DNA from: Pullichristensenella sp963930055
Lineage (GTDB): Bacteria; Bacillota; Clostridia; Christensenellales; Aristaeellaceae
Assembly (NCBI GenBank): GCA_963930055.1
Contig: CAWVKS010000008.1
Coordinates: 1-64,000 of the forward strand
Length of the DNA: 64,000 nucleotides
Reading direction: 5' to 3'
In this document: one piece after another, positions 40,639 to 49,149 of the stretch
Layout of the letters: each line of letters opens with the position of its first letter
Numbering within the stretch: position 1 is the stretch's first letter
The notes under the pieces: model-generated
Seen by the model: the letters and a program-made list of their open reading frames with translations, nothing else
Databases searched by the model: none
What the model was told of the DNA's origin: nothing
Program-made: the position numbers and the translations under genes

Positions 40639-41667
40639 TTAAGAGTTTGGTTTTTCTCGCGGTTTCCCGCGGCCATCACAGGCCACGGCCAGCAGCGCGG
40701 GCAGCAAGAGCAGCATCGCCGCCAGCGTGGAGGCCTCCAGAGCGCCCGTCTCCAGCCGCGCCATGGCGGGGGCGGCGGCGACACGAGCGGAAAAGCGCAG
40801 ATGCAGCGCCAGCGTGCAGACCGTGGCGACGAAGCCGCGCGCGGCCAGGTAGTCCCGCCAGCGCACGCCCAGGGGACGGAGCACGGCCATGTTCTGCGCG
40901 GCGATGCAGAGGCCGCCAAAGCCCGCCACCGCGCCCGCCAGCGCCCAGGGCGCGCCCGTTTGCGCCGCGCGGGCAAGGCCGGAGGGCATGTCGGCGATAT
41001 ATAGTAGTAGATCGCCTGCCGCGCCGCCCAGCAGCTTCGCCGCCATCGCCGCCGCCACGGAGAACAGCGCCATGTAGCCGCACACCTGCAATACGGAGGC
41101 CACCGCCGCGCGCACGGGGGCTTCGCGCTCGCGCTCAGGGAGGGCAGGGAGGAGCTCCGCGTCCTCCGCAAAGCGCCCGCGCAACAGCAGGCCGAGCAAC
41201 AGCTGTCCCACCGCCTGCGCAAGCGCCAGCCACAGCCCCATTTCCGCCGCGCCGAACAGCGCCGCGCCCACGCCGCCGACGAGGTAGACCGGCGAGACGC
41301 CGGCGCACATCAGTCCCAGCCGGCGCGCCTCGCCGCGCGGCAGGCCCTCTGAAACGCGCTCCACGGCCAGCGCCCCCGCGGGCGAACCGGCCAGAAGGCC
41401 GATCAGCAGCGCCGGAGCGGCGCTTCCGGGCAGGCGAAAGAGGGGCCGCATCAGCCATCCCAGCGCCCGCGCATAGGCGCGCCGCGCCGCCGGACAGGTC
41501 AGCGCCGGCAACAGCGCCAGAAAGGGAAACAGCGACGGCCCCACCGAGCCCGCCCACGTCCGCATCGCCCCCTGCGCGGCGGAAAGCGCCTCCGTCGGCC
41601 AGAGGAGCAACAGAAACACCAGCCCCAGCGCGCCCAGGAGCTTTGCATAGTCCCACAGTCTGCGCAC
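40639..41667 (-). CDS. ylbJ: Sporulation integral membrane protein YlbJ-like (nucleoside recognition domain)
   Basis: 342 residues from a GTG at 41667 with GGGGGTGG five bases upstream; the open frame continues to 41859 but without a ribosome site and over the divergent promoter. Eight or nine helices. AMRTWAGSVGPSLFPFLALLPALT is the typical first GATE/nucleoside-recognition repeat of YlbJ and spore maturation proteins, and a second set follows around residue 240. In Bacillus YlbJ is needed for normal spore formation. Gene context differs here (next to the rRNA operon), so the family is solid and the sporulation role is inferred. Confidence 0.75.
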   Translation of the reverse strand: MRRLWDYAKLLGALGLVFLLLLWPTEALSAAQGAMRTWAGSVGPSLFPFLALLPALTCPAARRAYARALGWLMRPLFRLPGSAAPALLIGLLAGSPAGALAVERVSEGLPRGEARRLGLMCAGVSPVYLVGGVGAALFGAAEMGLWLALAQAVGQLLLGLLLRGRFAEDAELLPALPEREREAPVRAAVASVLQVCGYMALFSVAAAMAAKLLGGAAGDLLLYIADMPSGLARAAQTGAPWALAGAVAGFGGLCIAAQNMAVLRPLGVRWRDYLAARGFVATVCTLALHLRFSARVAAAPAMARLETGALEASTLAAMLLLLPALLAVACDGRGKPREKPNS

Positions 41668-41715
41668 GCGACCACCCCCCGGCCATGGTATGCGCCGCGC
41701 GGGGCGAACATGGCC

Positions 41716-41745
41716 TTGCGCGCCCCGCGCCCCGCGTGTTATAAT
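41716..41745 (+). promoter_or_regulatory. Predicted promoter of the pseudouridine synthase gene
   Basis: TTGCGC (41716-41721) and TATAAT (41740-41745) with 18 bases between, about 28 bases before the GTG start. The GC-rich spacer suggests modest strength. Confidence 0.55.
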
Positions 41746-41773
41746 GGAAAAAACACGACGGGAGGGAACGCGC

Positions 41774-42496
41774 GTGCGCCTGGACAAGCTGCTCACCGCC
41801 GCCGGGCTGACCCGCGCGCAGGCCAAACGCGCCGTGGCCGAGGGGCGGGCGCGCGTCAACGGCGAGGCAGTGCGCGACGCGGGGATGCGCGTGGACGGCG
41901 CGGAGGTGCTGCTAGACGGAAAGCCGGTGACTGAGCCGGGCGATGTCTACTGGATGCTTCACAAGCCCGCCGGGGTGCTGACCGCCGTGCGCGACGCGCG
42001 GGAGAGGACGGCCTTTGCGCTCTTGCCGGAGGACGTGCGCCGCCGCGAGCCTTCCCCGATCGGACGCCTGGACAGGGACGTGACCGGCCTTCTGCTCTTC
42101 ACCACCCACGGGGAACTTCTGCACCGCCTCATATCGCCCAGATACGCCGTGGAGAAGGTCTACATCGCCCGCGTGGAGGGCACGCCGGACGCTCTGGACG
42201 CGGAGAAACTGGCCGCGGGCATCGCCTTTTCCGACTTCACCGCCCGCCCCGCGCGGCTGGACGTGCTGGAAGAAGGGCTGGTGCGCCTGACCGTCACCGA
42301 GGGGCGCTACCACGAGGTCAAGCGCCTGCTCGCCGCCGTGGGCCACCCGGTGCTGGCGCTCGCGCGCGAAGCCATGGGCGGCGTGTTTCTGGACGGGGCG
42401 CTCAAAGCGGGCGACGGGCGGCCTCTGACCGGCGATGAAATCGCCCGCCTCTTCCGCGCCGCGCATCTGGACGCGGAACAAAAAGACCATGCATGA
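41774..42496 (+). CDS. rRNA pseudouridine synthase, RsuA/RluB family
   Basis: 240 residues from a GTG at 41774 (VRLDKLLTAAGL), which has GGAGGGA six bases upstream. Residues 1-60 form an S4 RNA-binding domain. The catalytic motif GRLDRDVTGLLLFTTHGEL contains the active aspartate, and the RsuA-type C-terminus with VTEGRYHEVKRLLAAVGHPVLALAREAMGG follows. RsuA modifies 16S position 516 and RluB/E 23S sites; which one this is cannot be told. It overlaps the start region of the methyltransferase gene, so the two rRNA-modifying enzymes are co-expressed. Confidence 0.9.
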   Translation: MRLDKLLTAAGLTRAQAKRAVAEGRARVNGEAVRDAGMRVDGAEVLLDGKPVTEPGDVYWMLHKPAGVLTAVRDARERTAFALLPEDVRRREPSPIGRLDRDVTGLLLFTTHGELLHRLISPRYAVEKVYIARVEGTPDALDAEKLAAGIAFSDFTARPARLDVLEEGLVRLTVTEGRYHEVKRLLAAVGHPVLALAREAMGGVFLDGALKAGDGRPLTGDEIARLFRAAHLDAEQKDHA

Positions 42497-42506
42497 GGAA
42501 ATGAAT

Positions 42507-43100
42507 ATGCCGGAACATTACTACACCGCCGCCCCCGCCTCCGCGCACGACGAGCGCCGCCGCACGGTGCGGGCGCTGGGCGTGGAGATGGATTTTGTCA
42601 CCGACGCGGGCGTGTTTTCCCGCGACGGGCTGGACGCGGGCACCCGCGTATTGCTCGAAGCGCTGCCGCCGCTTTCCGGGCGCGTGCTCGACCTGGGCTG
42701 CGGCTGGGGCGCGCTGGGCGGCGTGCTGGCGAAAAAGTACCCCGGGGCGCGCTTCGTGCTCACGGACGTCAACGAACGCGCGGCGGCGCTGGCGGGGCGC
42801 AATTTGCGCATGAACGGCCTTGCCAACTTTGAGGTCGTCTGCGGCGACGGCTTTTCCGCCGTGGCGGGGACGTTTGACTGGATACTGACCAACCCGCCCA
42901 TCCGCGCCGGCAAGGCCGTCATCTACGGCCTGTTTGCCGAAGCGAAGAATTTCCTCGCCCCCGGCGGCACGCTGGCGCTGGTCATCCGCACGCAGCAGGG
43001 GGCCAAGTCCGCCGAGCGCTACCTGCGCGGCATTTACGAAAATGTAGAGACACTGGACGTCTCCGGCGGCTACCGCGTGCTCGCCGCCCGGGACGGCTGA
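42507..43100 (+). CDS. Class I methyltransferase, RsmC-like (16S rRNA guanine-N2)
   Basis: 197 residues from the ATG at 42507, chosen because GAGGAA lies six bases before it; two earlier ATGs are too close to or upstream of that site. AdoMet motif VLDLGCGWGALGG and catalytic motif TNPPIRAG (the NPP-[FI]H type of N2-guanine methyltransferases) are present, followed by VYGLFAEAKNFLAPGG. The single-domain short form is common in Bacillota. It follows the pseudouridine synthase by ten bases, which supports an rRNA target. Confidence 0.87.
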   Translation: MPEHYYTAAPASAHDERRRTVRALGVEMDFVTDAGVFSRDGLDAGTRVLLEALPPLSGRVLDLGCGWGALGGVLAKKYPGARFVLTDVNERAAALAGRNLRMNGLANFEVVCGDGFSAVAGTFDWILTNPPIRAGKAVIYGLFAEAKNFLAPGGTLALVIRTQQGAKSAERYLRGIYENVETLDVSGGYRVLAARDG

Positions 43101-43160
43101 ACAGAGCGAACCCCTCGGGCGCAGGCTCGAAAATCTACATATATTATGCAGGAGGTCAAC

Positions 43161-44240
43161 ATGAAACAGAACCGTCTGGAACGGGTCATTCGCGGCATGG
43201 AGGCCATGGGGCTGGAGCAGATCATCGTCTCCGCGCCGGCCTCGGTGTTCTACCTCACGGGCACGTGGGTGCGCCCGGGCGAGCGCATGCTGGCGCTGTA
43301 CGTGCACAAAAGCGGCGAGGCGCGGCTGTTTGCCAACCGCCTGTTCGCCCTCTCCGGCAGCGTGGACGCGCCGCTGAGCGAGTTTGACGACACAGAGGAC
43401 CCCATCGCCGTTCTCAGCCAGAGCGTGCGCCCGGGAACGCTGGGCATCGACAAATCCTGGCCGAGCCACTTCACGCTGCGGCTGATGGAGGCGCGAAAAG
43501 ATGTGCGCTGCGTGGTGGGCTCCGCGCCGGTGGACGACGCGCGCATGTGCAAGGACGAGGAAGAGGCCGCCCTGATGCGGGAAAGCTCCCTGAAGAACGA
43601 TCAGGCCATCGTCACCGCCATGGGCCATATCCGCGCCGGGGCGAAGGAGAGCGACGTGGGCGCGGCCTACGACCGTGCCGCAGCCGCGCTGGGGGCGACA
43701 GGCAACAGCTTCCCCTCGCTGATCTGCTTTGGCGCCAACTGCGCCGAGCCGCACCATTCCACGGACGACACGCTTTTAAGCAGCGGCGATTCCGTCATAC
43801 TCGACGTGGGCCTGTGCTGGCAGCGCTATTGCAGCGACATGACCCGCACCGTGTTCTACGGCTCGCCCACGGACGAGCAGAAGCGCGTGTTCGACATCGT
43901 CTGCAAGGCCAACGCCGCCGGCATCGCCGCCGTGCGCCCGGGCGTGCCGCTCAAGGACATCGACGGCGCGGCGCGCAAGGTCATCGAGGACGCGGGCTAC
44001 GGAAAGTACTTCATCCACCGCACCGGCCACGGCATCGGCCTGGAGGGCCACGAGCCGCCGGACGTCAGCCGGACGGATACGCGCTTGGCGCAGGTTGGCA
44101 TGGTCTTTTCCGTGGAGCCGGGCATCTACCTGCCCGGGCGCTTCGGCGTGCGCGAGGAGGATCTGGTGCTGGTCACGGAGGACGGCGCGGAGGTGCTCAA
44201 CAAGCTGCCGCACGAATTGCGCGTCATCCCGGCGGAGTAA
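43161..44240 (+). CDS. Xaa-Pro aminopeptidase (M24B family)
   Basis: 359 residues from the ATG at 43161 with CAGGAGGT upstream; an ATG five codons earlier is possible. The N-terminal creatinase-type domain covers residues 1-130. The C-terminal pita-bread domain carries the five metal ligands: Asp in ILDVGL, Asp in CSDMTRTV, His in GHGIGLEGHE, Glu in SVEPGIYLPG and Glu in VREEDLVLV. It should remove N-terminal residues before proline from peptides in the cytoplasm. A terminator follows. It has no membrane or signal segment. Confidence 0.92.
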   Translation: MKQNRLERVIRGMEAMGLEQIIVSAPASVFYLTGTWVRPGERMLALYVHKSGEARLFANRLFALSGSVDAPLSEFDDTEDPIAVLSQSVRPGTLGIDKSWPSHFTLRLMEARKDVRCVVGSAPVDDARMCKDEEEAALMRESSLKNDQAIVTAMGHIRAGAKESDVGAAYDRAAAALGATGNSFPSLICFGANCAEPHHSTDDTLLSSGDSVILDVGLCWQRYCSDMTRTVFYGSPTDEQKRVFDIVCKANAAGIAAVRPGVPLKDIDGAARKVIEDAGYGKYFIHRTGHGIGLEGHEPPDVSRTDTRLAQVGMVFSVEPGIYLPGRFGVREEDLVLVTEDGAEVLNKLPHELRVIPAE

Positions 44241-44252
44241 AGGGAAATGTCG

Positions 44253-44287
44253 AAGGGCTGCCGGGAGGGTCTCCGGCGGCCCTTTTC
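44253..44287 (+). terminator. Terminator after the aminopeptidase gene
   Basis: AAGGGCTGCCGG (44253-44264) pairs with CCGGCGGCCCTT (44273-44284), 12 bp with one G-T pair and an eight-base loop, then TTCC. Confidence 0.75.
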
Positions 44288-44312
44288 CATCTTTGAGAAA
44301 AGAATACGCCCC

Positions 44313-44487
44313 ATGAAAACATACGAATACATGGCCGTCGACCTGAGCGCGGAGCCCTCCTTCAACGTCCATGTCAAACTGGAGAAATCTGAACGCCTAC
44401 GGCAAACAGGGCTGGCGGCTGATCTCCGGGACGGACGATTGGAAGTATTCGATCTTTGAGCGCGAGATCGACGATGCGAAGGCGTGA
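44313..44487 (+). pseudogene. Small DUF4177-type protein, frameshifted
   Basis: MKTYEYMAVDLSAEPSFNVHVKLE is followed in the next frame by LNAYGKQGWRLISGTDDWKYS and IFEREIDDAKA, which together make a complete DUF4177-like protein of about 57 residues (the Y-x-x-x-GW pattern is its hallmark). Removing one A from the AAA at 44385-44387 would join the frames as EN-LNAYG. As given it is interrupted. The ribosome site is weak. Function of the family is unknown. Confidence 0.7.
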
Positions 44488-44498
44488 GCCTCCACACG

Positions 44499-44541
44499 GC
44501 GGCGGACGGCGGGTGTTCTCCCTGCCGTCCGCCGCGCTTTT
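44499..44541. terminator. Bidirectional terminator between convergent genes
   Basis: GCGGCGGACGGC (44499-44510) and GCCGTCCGCCGC (44524-44535) form a perfect 12-bp stem, followed by GCTTTT on the plus strand. It lies between the DUF4177 fragment and the end of the collagen-like gene. Confidence 0.75.
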
Positions 44542-44543
44542 GC

Positions 44544-45221
44544 CTACATGGTCGCGCCGATGCGCCAGACGGTCATCGAGGCGTTGGAGTACTCGATGTC
44601 CGTGTCAGCGGGGACAGCAGTGATGGTGGCCGTGCCGGAGGGCACGCTGACCACGGCGAATGTGGCGAGGCTGGCCGGAGTGTCGTTGGCGGTAAAGCGG
44701 TGGCTGGCCTCCGCGCCGGTGACGGGCGCGCCGTTGACGTTGAGGGTTACCGAGGCGGTGACGGGCACCGCCGTGCCAGTGGGCGCCTGCGCATCGGCGT
44801 GGAACTCCACCAGATACACGCCCGGCTGGGCGACGTTCACCGCGCCGCTGCCGGGGGCGTGGGTAAGGTCGGTGCCGAAACCGGCCACGTCGGTGTTGAA
44901 ATCAAGCGGTATGCCGGCGGCGGAGGTCTGCGCCGCGGGATTGGACACGCTGATCAGTTCGGGCACGGCGTTGGCGGCGGAAGCGCCGGCGGGGCCGGTG
45001 GGACCGGTCGCTCCGGCAGCGCCCGCCGCGCCGGCGGGACCCGTCGCGCCCGTGGGGCCGGTGGGGCCGGGGACGCCGCCGCCGGGGCCGGCGGGACCCG
45101 TGGGGCCAGTCGGGCCGGTGGGCCCCGTCGCGCCGCCGCCGGAGCCGGAACAGCAGCAGCCGCAATAAGGAATGGGGCGGCGGCAGCCGCAGCCGTTGGA
45201 ACATCCGCAATTCGCGTACAT
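44544..45221 (-). CDS. Collagen-like protein with cysteine-rich N-terminus (exosporium/BclA-like)
   Basis: 225 residues. Residues 1-28 are cysteine-rich (MYANCGCSNGCGCRRPIPYC, then GCCCSG). Residues 30-85 are a Gly-x-y tract rich in GPTGPTGPTG and GATGPAGAAG, and the rest is a beta-rich globular domain (DFNTDVAGFGTDLTH...MTVWRIGATM) like the C-terminal trimerisation domain of BclA-type proteins. No signal peptide, as is usual for exosporium proteins made in the mother cell. AAGGAGG lies seven bases before the ATG. It is probably a spore-surface or other structural fibre protein; the Cys-rich head could cross-link it. Confidence 0.83.
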   Translation of the reverse strand: MYANCGCSNGCGCRRPIPYCGCCCSGSGGGATGPTGPTGPTGPAGPGGGVPGPTGPTGATGPAGAAGAAGATGPTGPAGASAANAVPELISVSNPAAQTSAAGIPLDFNTDVAGFGTDLTHAPGSGAVNVAQPGVYLVEFHADAQAPTGTAVPVTASVTLNVNGAPVTGAEASHRFTANDTPASLATFAVVSVPSGTATITAVPADTDIEYSNASMTVWRIGATM

Positions 45222-45415
45222 AAAAACGCCTCCTTGTCAGGCGCGCGAGGTGCGCGCCTCTCCGGCAGCCTATGCCGTCGGGGCAGAGGGCGTGCGCAAC
45301 CTTCGCGGAAACCCTTCCCGCGCCGGGGCGTATGCCTCCCGCGTGTCCCGGCATCCCCGGAATCGACAAAAAACCGTCGGTTTGATAAATTTGCGGTTGC
45401 TTTTCCAAGATTTGC

Positions 45416-45445
45416 TTGACCATCTGCCCTGCGCAAGGGTATAAT
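45416..45445 (+). promoter_or_regulatory. Predicted promoter of the CdaR-like regulator gene
   Basis: TTGACC (45416-45421), 18 bases, TATAAT (45440-45445), about 42 bases before the ATG with AAGGAGG. Confidence 0.65.
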
Positions 45446-45486
45446 ACTTGGTAAGTATGCAAATATGGCCCAAGGAGGCTTTTCCC

Positions 45487-46557
45487 ATGTACCTGGATCA
45501 CCGTGTGACGGCGAAGATCACCCGCATTCTCGAGCAGATCGACATGAGCGCCCTTTTGATGGACAGCAACGGCACCGTCGTGCTCCCCGAGGGCGACAAC
45601 CGCCAGCTGACGCTGCCCGACCAGCTGCGCCGCGACCCCACCACGCCCATGGTCTACGGCGGCGTGACGCTCATCGGCACGGACGACCGGCAGCCGCTGT
45701 TCATCTGCCTGCACGGCGATTCGCAGGAGGTCAAAAACTGCGCCATACTGTGCGCGGAGCTGATCAGCATGCTGGTGCACGTCGACCTCGGCCACGCCAC
45801 GCGCGAGCAGGCCGTGCGCCTGATGCTGCGCGGCGAGGTGGAGGGCGCGGAGCTGGAATCGCTGGCGGCGGAACACAATATACCGCTGGACAGGAACCGC
45901 TGCGTGATGTATTTTTACTTTGCCCAGGCCTCCACGGAGGACGCTTCCGCCATACTCGAAGGCGTGATCGACCCGGAAACCGACGTGCTCACCGAGGTCG
46001 GCCGCCACTCGCTGGCGCTGATGAAGGCGCTGGGCGAGGAGACGGATTTCGACACGCTTTTGCAGATGACCGAGGCGGTGGAGAATTCCTTCCTCATGGA
46101 GACCGGCCAGCCGGTGTATATCGGCGTGTCCGAACTGCGGGAGGACCTGGCGCTCATCGCCGAGGCCTTTGAGGAGGCGCGCAGCGCCATCAACATCGGC
46201 CGCGTCTACAATTCCACCAGCACCATATTCTTCTACAACCGCCTGCTGCTGGAGCGCTTTTTGTACGACCTGCCCGTCGACGCCAGCGCCCGTTACAGCA
46301 GCCAGATCTTCAACCGCCAGACGGCCAAGCTGTTCAACGACGAGATGCTGCATACCATCGAGACGTTCTTTGAAAACAGCCTCAACCTCTCGGAGACGGC
46401 GCGCAAGCTCTACATCCACCGCAACACGCTGGTCTACCGCCTGGAGAAGGTGCAGCGCGCCATCGGGCTGGATCTGCGCTCGTTCGACGACGCGGTGACG
46501 TTTAAAATGATGATGCTGCTGGGCAAGAACACCCAGCCGCGCAAGAACAGGATCTGA
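45487..46557 (+). CDS. PucR/CdaR-type transcriptional regulator
   Basis: 356 residues from the ATG at 45487, seven bases after AAGGAGG. The N-terminus (residues 5-130) resembles the sugar-diacid recognition domain of CdaR, the middle a GGDEF-like fold of this family, and the C-terminus ends with the PucR helix-turn-helix: FFENSLNLSETARKLYIHRNTLVYRLEKV. Known relatives regulate use of sugar diacids, purines or amino acids. Its neighbour on the same strand is a C-terminal processing protease after a terminator-like hairpin, so the two are probably separate units. Confidence 0.85.
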   Translation: MYLDHRVTAKITRILEQIDMSALLMDSNGTVVLPEGDNRQLTLPDQLRRDPTTPMVYGGVTLIGTDDRQPLFICLHGDSQEVKNCAILCAELISMLVHVDLGHATREQAVRLMLRGEVEGAELESLAAEHNIPLDRNRCVMYFYFAQASTEDASAILEGVIDPETDVLTEVGRHSLALMKALGEETDFDTLLQMTEAVENSFLMETGQPVYIGVSELREDLALIAEAFEEARSAINIGRVYNSTSTIFFYNRLLLERFLYDLPVDASARYSSQIFNRQTAKLFNDEMLHTIETFFENSLNLSETARKLYIHRNTLVYRLEKVQRAIGLDLRSFDDAVTFKMMMLLGKNTQPRKNRI

Positions 46558-46595
46558 CATAGCCCCGCGCGCGGCCGCATACGCTCGCAGGGATG

Positions 46596-46633
46596 ATCGC
46601 CGGCGACTGGCAGACGCGGTCGCCGGCGATTTG
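46596..46633 (+). terminator. Terminator-like hairpin
   Basis: ATCGCCGGCGA (46596-46606) and TCGCCGGCGAT (46620-46630) make a perfect 11-bp stem followed by TTG. The T-run is short, so termination may be partial. Confidence 0.55.
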
Positions 46634-46710
46634 TCGGTGGGGTGGCAAAACGGCAAGGCCGCGCCACGCCTTTGAGACGCGGGGCCGGCCATCGCCCCAA
46701 GGAGGTTCTT

Positions 46711-47931
46711 ATGCCCAAACGCTCCGTTTCGCTCCTGACGTTCGTCTGCGTCCTGCTGATCGTGGCCATGTCGGCCTCGACGCTGACGCTGCTCCTGGCC
46801 GGCGCGCGCCCTGCCGCGCCCGAGGCCGGGGAAGGGCGGCTCGACCGCGCGGAGGAGATACTGGCCATTGTGGAAGAACAGTATTATCAGGAAGTGGACG
46901 GGGAAGCGCTGGAGACGGCCGCCATTGACGGCATGCTCGCCGCACTGGGCGACCCCTACACCTTCTATTACACGGACGAGGCCTATGCCGCGATGAACGA
47001 GGAGACCACCGGCCGCTACGTGGGCGTGGGCCTGCTGGTGGGCGAGGGCGAGGATGGCGCGCTGACCGTATTGCGCGTGTTCCGCGATTCGCCCGCGGAG
47101 GTAGCCGGCGTAAAGGCGGGCGACGAGCTGACCGCCATAGACGCCACGCCCGTCGGCGCGGGCACGGCGCTGGGGCTGACGGAGGCCACGGCGCTGCTCA
47201 AGGGCGACGGCGAGACGCCGGTGACGGTGGCGTTTAGGCGCGACGGCGAGACGCTCACCTTCACGCTCACGCGCGGCGATGTCAGCATCAATTATGTGGA
47301 ATACAGCGTCCTCGACGGCGAGGTGGGCTACCTGTCCATTTACCAGTTCACCGGCGACGACGTTTCCGGCGTGGAAGAAGCGCTGAGCGCCTTCCGCCAG
47401 GCGGGCGTGACCGCGCTGGTGGTGGACGTGCGCTCCAACCCCGGCGGGCTGCTGACAGACGTGGTGAAGATCTGCGACATGCTCTTGCCCGAGGGGCTGA
47501 TCGTCTACACAGAGGATCGCAGCGGCGCACGCGAAGACTTCTACGCCGACGGCGAATACTGGGATGTGCCCATGGCGGTGCTGGTCAACGGCGATTCGGC
47601 CAGCGCCTCGGAGATCTTCGCCGCCGCCGTGCAGGACACGGGCCGCGGCGTCGTGGTGGGCGAAACGACGTTTGGCAAGGGCGTGGTGCAGACGCTCTAC
47701 TCCTTCCCCGAGGGCGACGGCGTACAATTGACCACCGCCGTCTACTACGCCCCCTCCGGCCGTTCCATCCACGGCCAGGGCGTGACGCCGGACATTGAAG
47801 TATCCCTCGCCGCCGACGCCAGCGTGGTCTACCACGCCCCGGACGCGCAAACCGACGCGCAGCTCAGGGCGGCGCTGGAAGCTCTGGCCGGCAGTGCCGG
47901 CAGTGCCGACGGCCGGAGCTACCGCGGATGA
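46711..47931 (+). CDS. ctpA: C-terminal processing protease (S41A, CtpA/CtpB family)
   Basis: 406 residues from the ATG at 46711, eight bases after AAGGAGG. It has a membrane anchor or signal segment (residues 5-30), a PDZ domain (about 95-185, GRYVGVGLLVGEGE to VTVAFRRDGE) and a tail-specific protease domain with catalytic serine in NGDSASASEIF and lysine in TTFGKGVVQT. Such proteases cleave proteins at the cell surface, including sporulation signalling proteins. The last 12 residues (GSAGSADGRSYRG) are encoded by the first 36-bp unit of the adjoining repeat, so the repeat has supplied the stop codon. Confidence 0.92.
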   Translation: MPKRSVSLLTFVCVLLIVAMSASTLTLLLAGARPAAPEAGEGRLDRAEEILAIVEEQYYQEVDGEALETAAIDGMLAALGDPYTFYYTDEAYAAMNEETTGRYVGVGLLVGEGEDGALTVLRVFRDSPAEVAGVKAGDELTAIDATPVGAGTALGLTEATALLKGDGETPVTVAFRRDGETLTFTLTRGDVSINYVEYSVLDGEVGYLSIYQFTGDDVSGVEEALSAFRQAGVTALVVDVRSNPGGLLTDVVKICDMLLPEGLIVYTEDRSGAREDFYADGEYWDVPMAVLVNGDSASASEIFAAAVQDTGRGVVVGETTFGKGVVQTLYSFPEGDGVQLTTAVYYAPSGRSIHGQGVTPDIEVSLAADASVVYHAPDAQTDAQLRAALEALAGSAGSADGRSYRG

Positions 47932-48075
47932 GCCGGCAGTGCCGGCAGCCGGAGCTGCCGCGGATGAGCCGGCAGTGCCGGCAGCCGGAGCTGCCGCGGA
48001 TGAGCCGGCAGTGCCGGTGGCCGGAGCTGCCGCGGATGAGCCGGCAGTGCCGGTGGCCGGAGCTGCCGCGGATGA
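47896..48075 (+). repeat. Five tandem copies of a 36-bp unit
   Basis: Units start at 47896, 47932, 47968, 48004 and 48040. The unit begins GCCGGCAGTGCCGGC and ends CTGCCGCGGATGA. The first copy is the most diverged and forms the end of ctpA, whose TGA is the unit's last three bases. The unit is itself partly palindromic (CCGGCAGTGCCGG). Inverted, single or double versions occur at 49672-49730 and 49850-49880 and at both ends of the second element. Confidence 0.9.
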
Positions 48076-48080
48076 GCGGC

Positions 48081-48114
48081 GAACGCCCGCCCCACGAGCA
48101 GGGGGCGGGCGTTC
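48081..48114 (+). terminator. ACGAGCAG-loop hairpin, terminator-like (copy A, head)
   Basis: GAACGCCCGCCCC / GGGGCGGGCGTTC (48081-48093, 48102-48114) with loop ACGAGCAG and then TGCGTTTTTG. A second hairpin with the same loop, stem GGTGGCAGGCTC / GAGCCTGCCGCC, follows at 48154-48185 and is followed by GCGTTTTT. Either could end ctpA transcription. Confidence 0.7.
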
Positions 48115-49106
48115 TGCGTTTTTGTTCCGTTTGGGGCGGAGGTGCGAACAGACGGTGGCAGGCTCACGAGCAGGAGCCTGCCGCCTGCGGCGTTTTTGGG
48201 GTGATGGGAAAACGGGGGAGATGGCTATCGGTTCCCCAAATGGGATTTTCAAGGGATGAGTCCCTTGAGCGGGCGCGGGCAGAGCCCCCGTTCCCCCGCG
48301 CGATGGCCGCGGGGAAACGGGGACTGCGGGAAGAATGGGAAGTTGCGCCTGCCGCATGGGGCGTTGCTGATGCGGGCGTCGGGAATGGCGGGGAAACGGT
48401 GCGGGAGAGACGGTCGACGCTTTTTGCCGCGGAAAGTGCGGACGCAATTTCTGTTGCACTTGGAATGATAACCTACGCTGGACCCTTGAGCGGGCGCGGG
48501 CAGAGGCCCCCGCTCCCCCGCGGGATGGCCGCGGGGAAACGGGGACTGCGGGAAGAATGGGAAGTTGCGCCTGCCGCATGGGGCGTCGCTGATGCGGGCG
48601 TCGGGAATGGCGGGAAACGATGCGGGAGAGACGGCCGACGTCTTTCGTCTTGGAAAGTGCGGACGCAATGCCGCCTCCCCGCGGGCAGGGACGTTGTTTT
48701 GGAGATACAGCGGGGCGATTTCCCGCGTTCCCGCGGGCGGGAACGACGGTGATGGATGGACGTCGCATGAACGGCAGGCGCGCACGGCCTTCCCGTGGGC
48801 GGGACGATGGCCACAAAAGCGCGGGCAATGGAATGGGCGGCCGTATCCCGGCGCGCCTGCGGCCGTTCCTGAAGGGCAAATCGTCCCCCACAAATCCCCG
48901 CGCCCCGTGAGCCCTCCAGGATCAGGCGTGTTACCCCGAAGCGCCTTTGCCCCAACGGGGCAAACAGCGTCGCTCCCGCACACCGAAAGCGCCCCCTTGC
49001 CCGCAGGGCAAGGCAGCGTCATACTTCCCCGTCCGTTTCTCCGCCGCAAGCCCAAGCGCCCCGCGAGAACACGGACTCCCGGCCTTGCCGGACACCTTCC
49101 GTACCC

Positions 49107-49149
49107 GGGGATGCGCCGCTTGCCCCTCCGGGGCAAGCGGCGCATCCCC
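49107..49149. repeat. Perfect 20-bp palindrome with 3-base loop (copy A)
   Basis: GGGGATGCGCCGCTTGCCCC and its exact complement are separated by TCC. The right arm runs straight into the microsatellite. In copy B the arms are identical but the loop is GGA. Confidence 0.9.

Noticed and set aside
47896..48075. Possible CRISPR array of 36-bp repeats
   Set aside because: The units are directly adjacent without spacers, and no cas gene is nearby.
44902..48891. A 1,329-codon open frame on the minus strand
   Set aside because: It runs antisense through ctpA, the CdaR-like regulator and repeats, has low-complexity translation and no ribosome site. The plus-strand genes have clear families.
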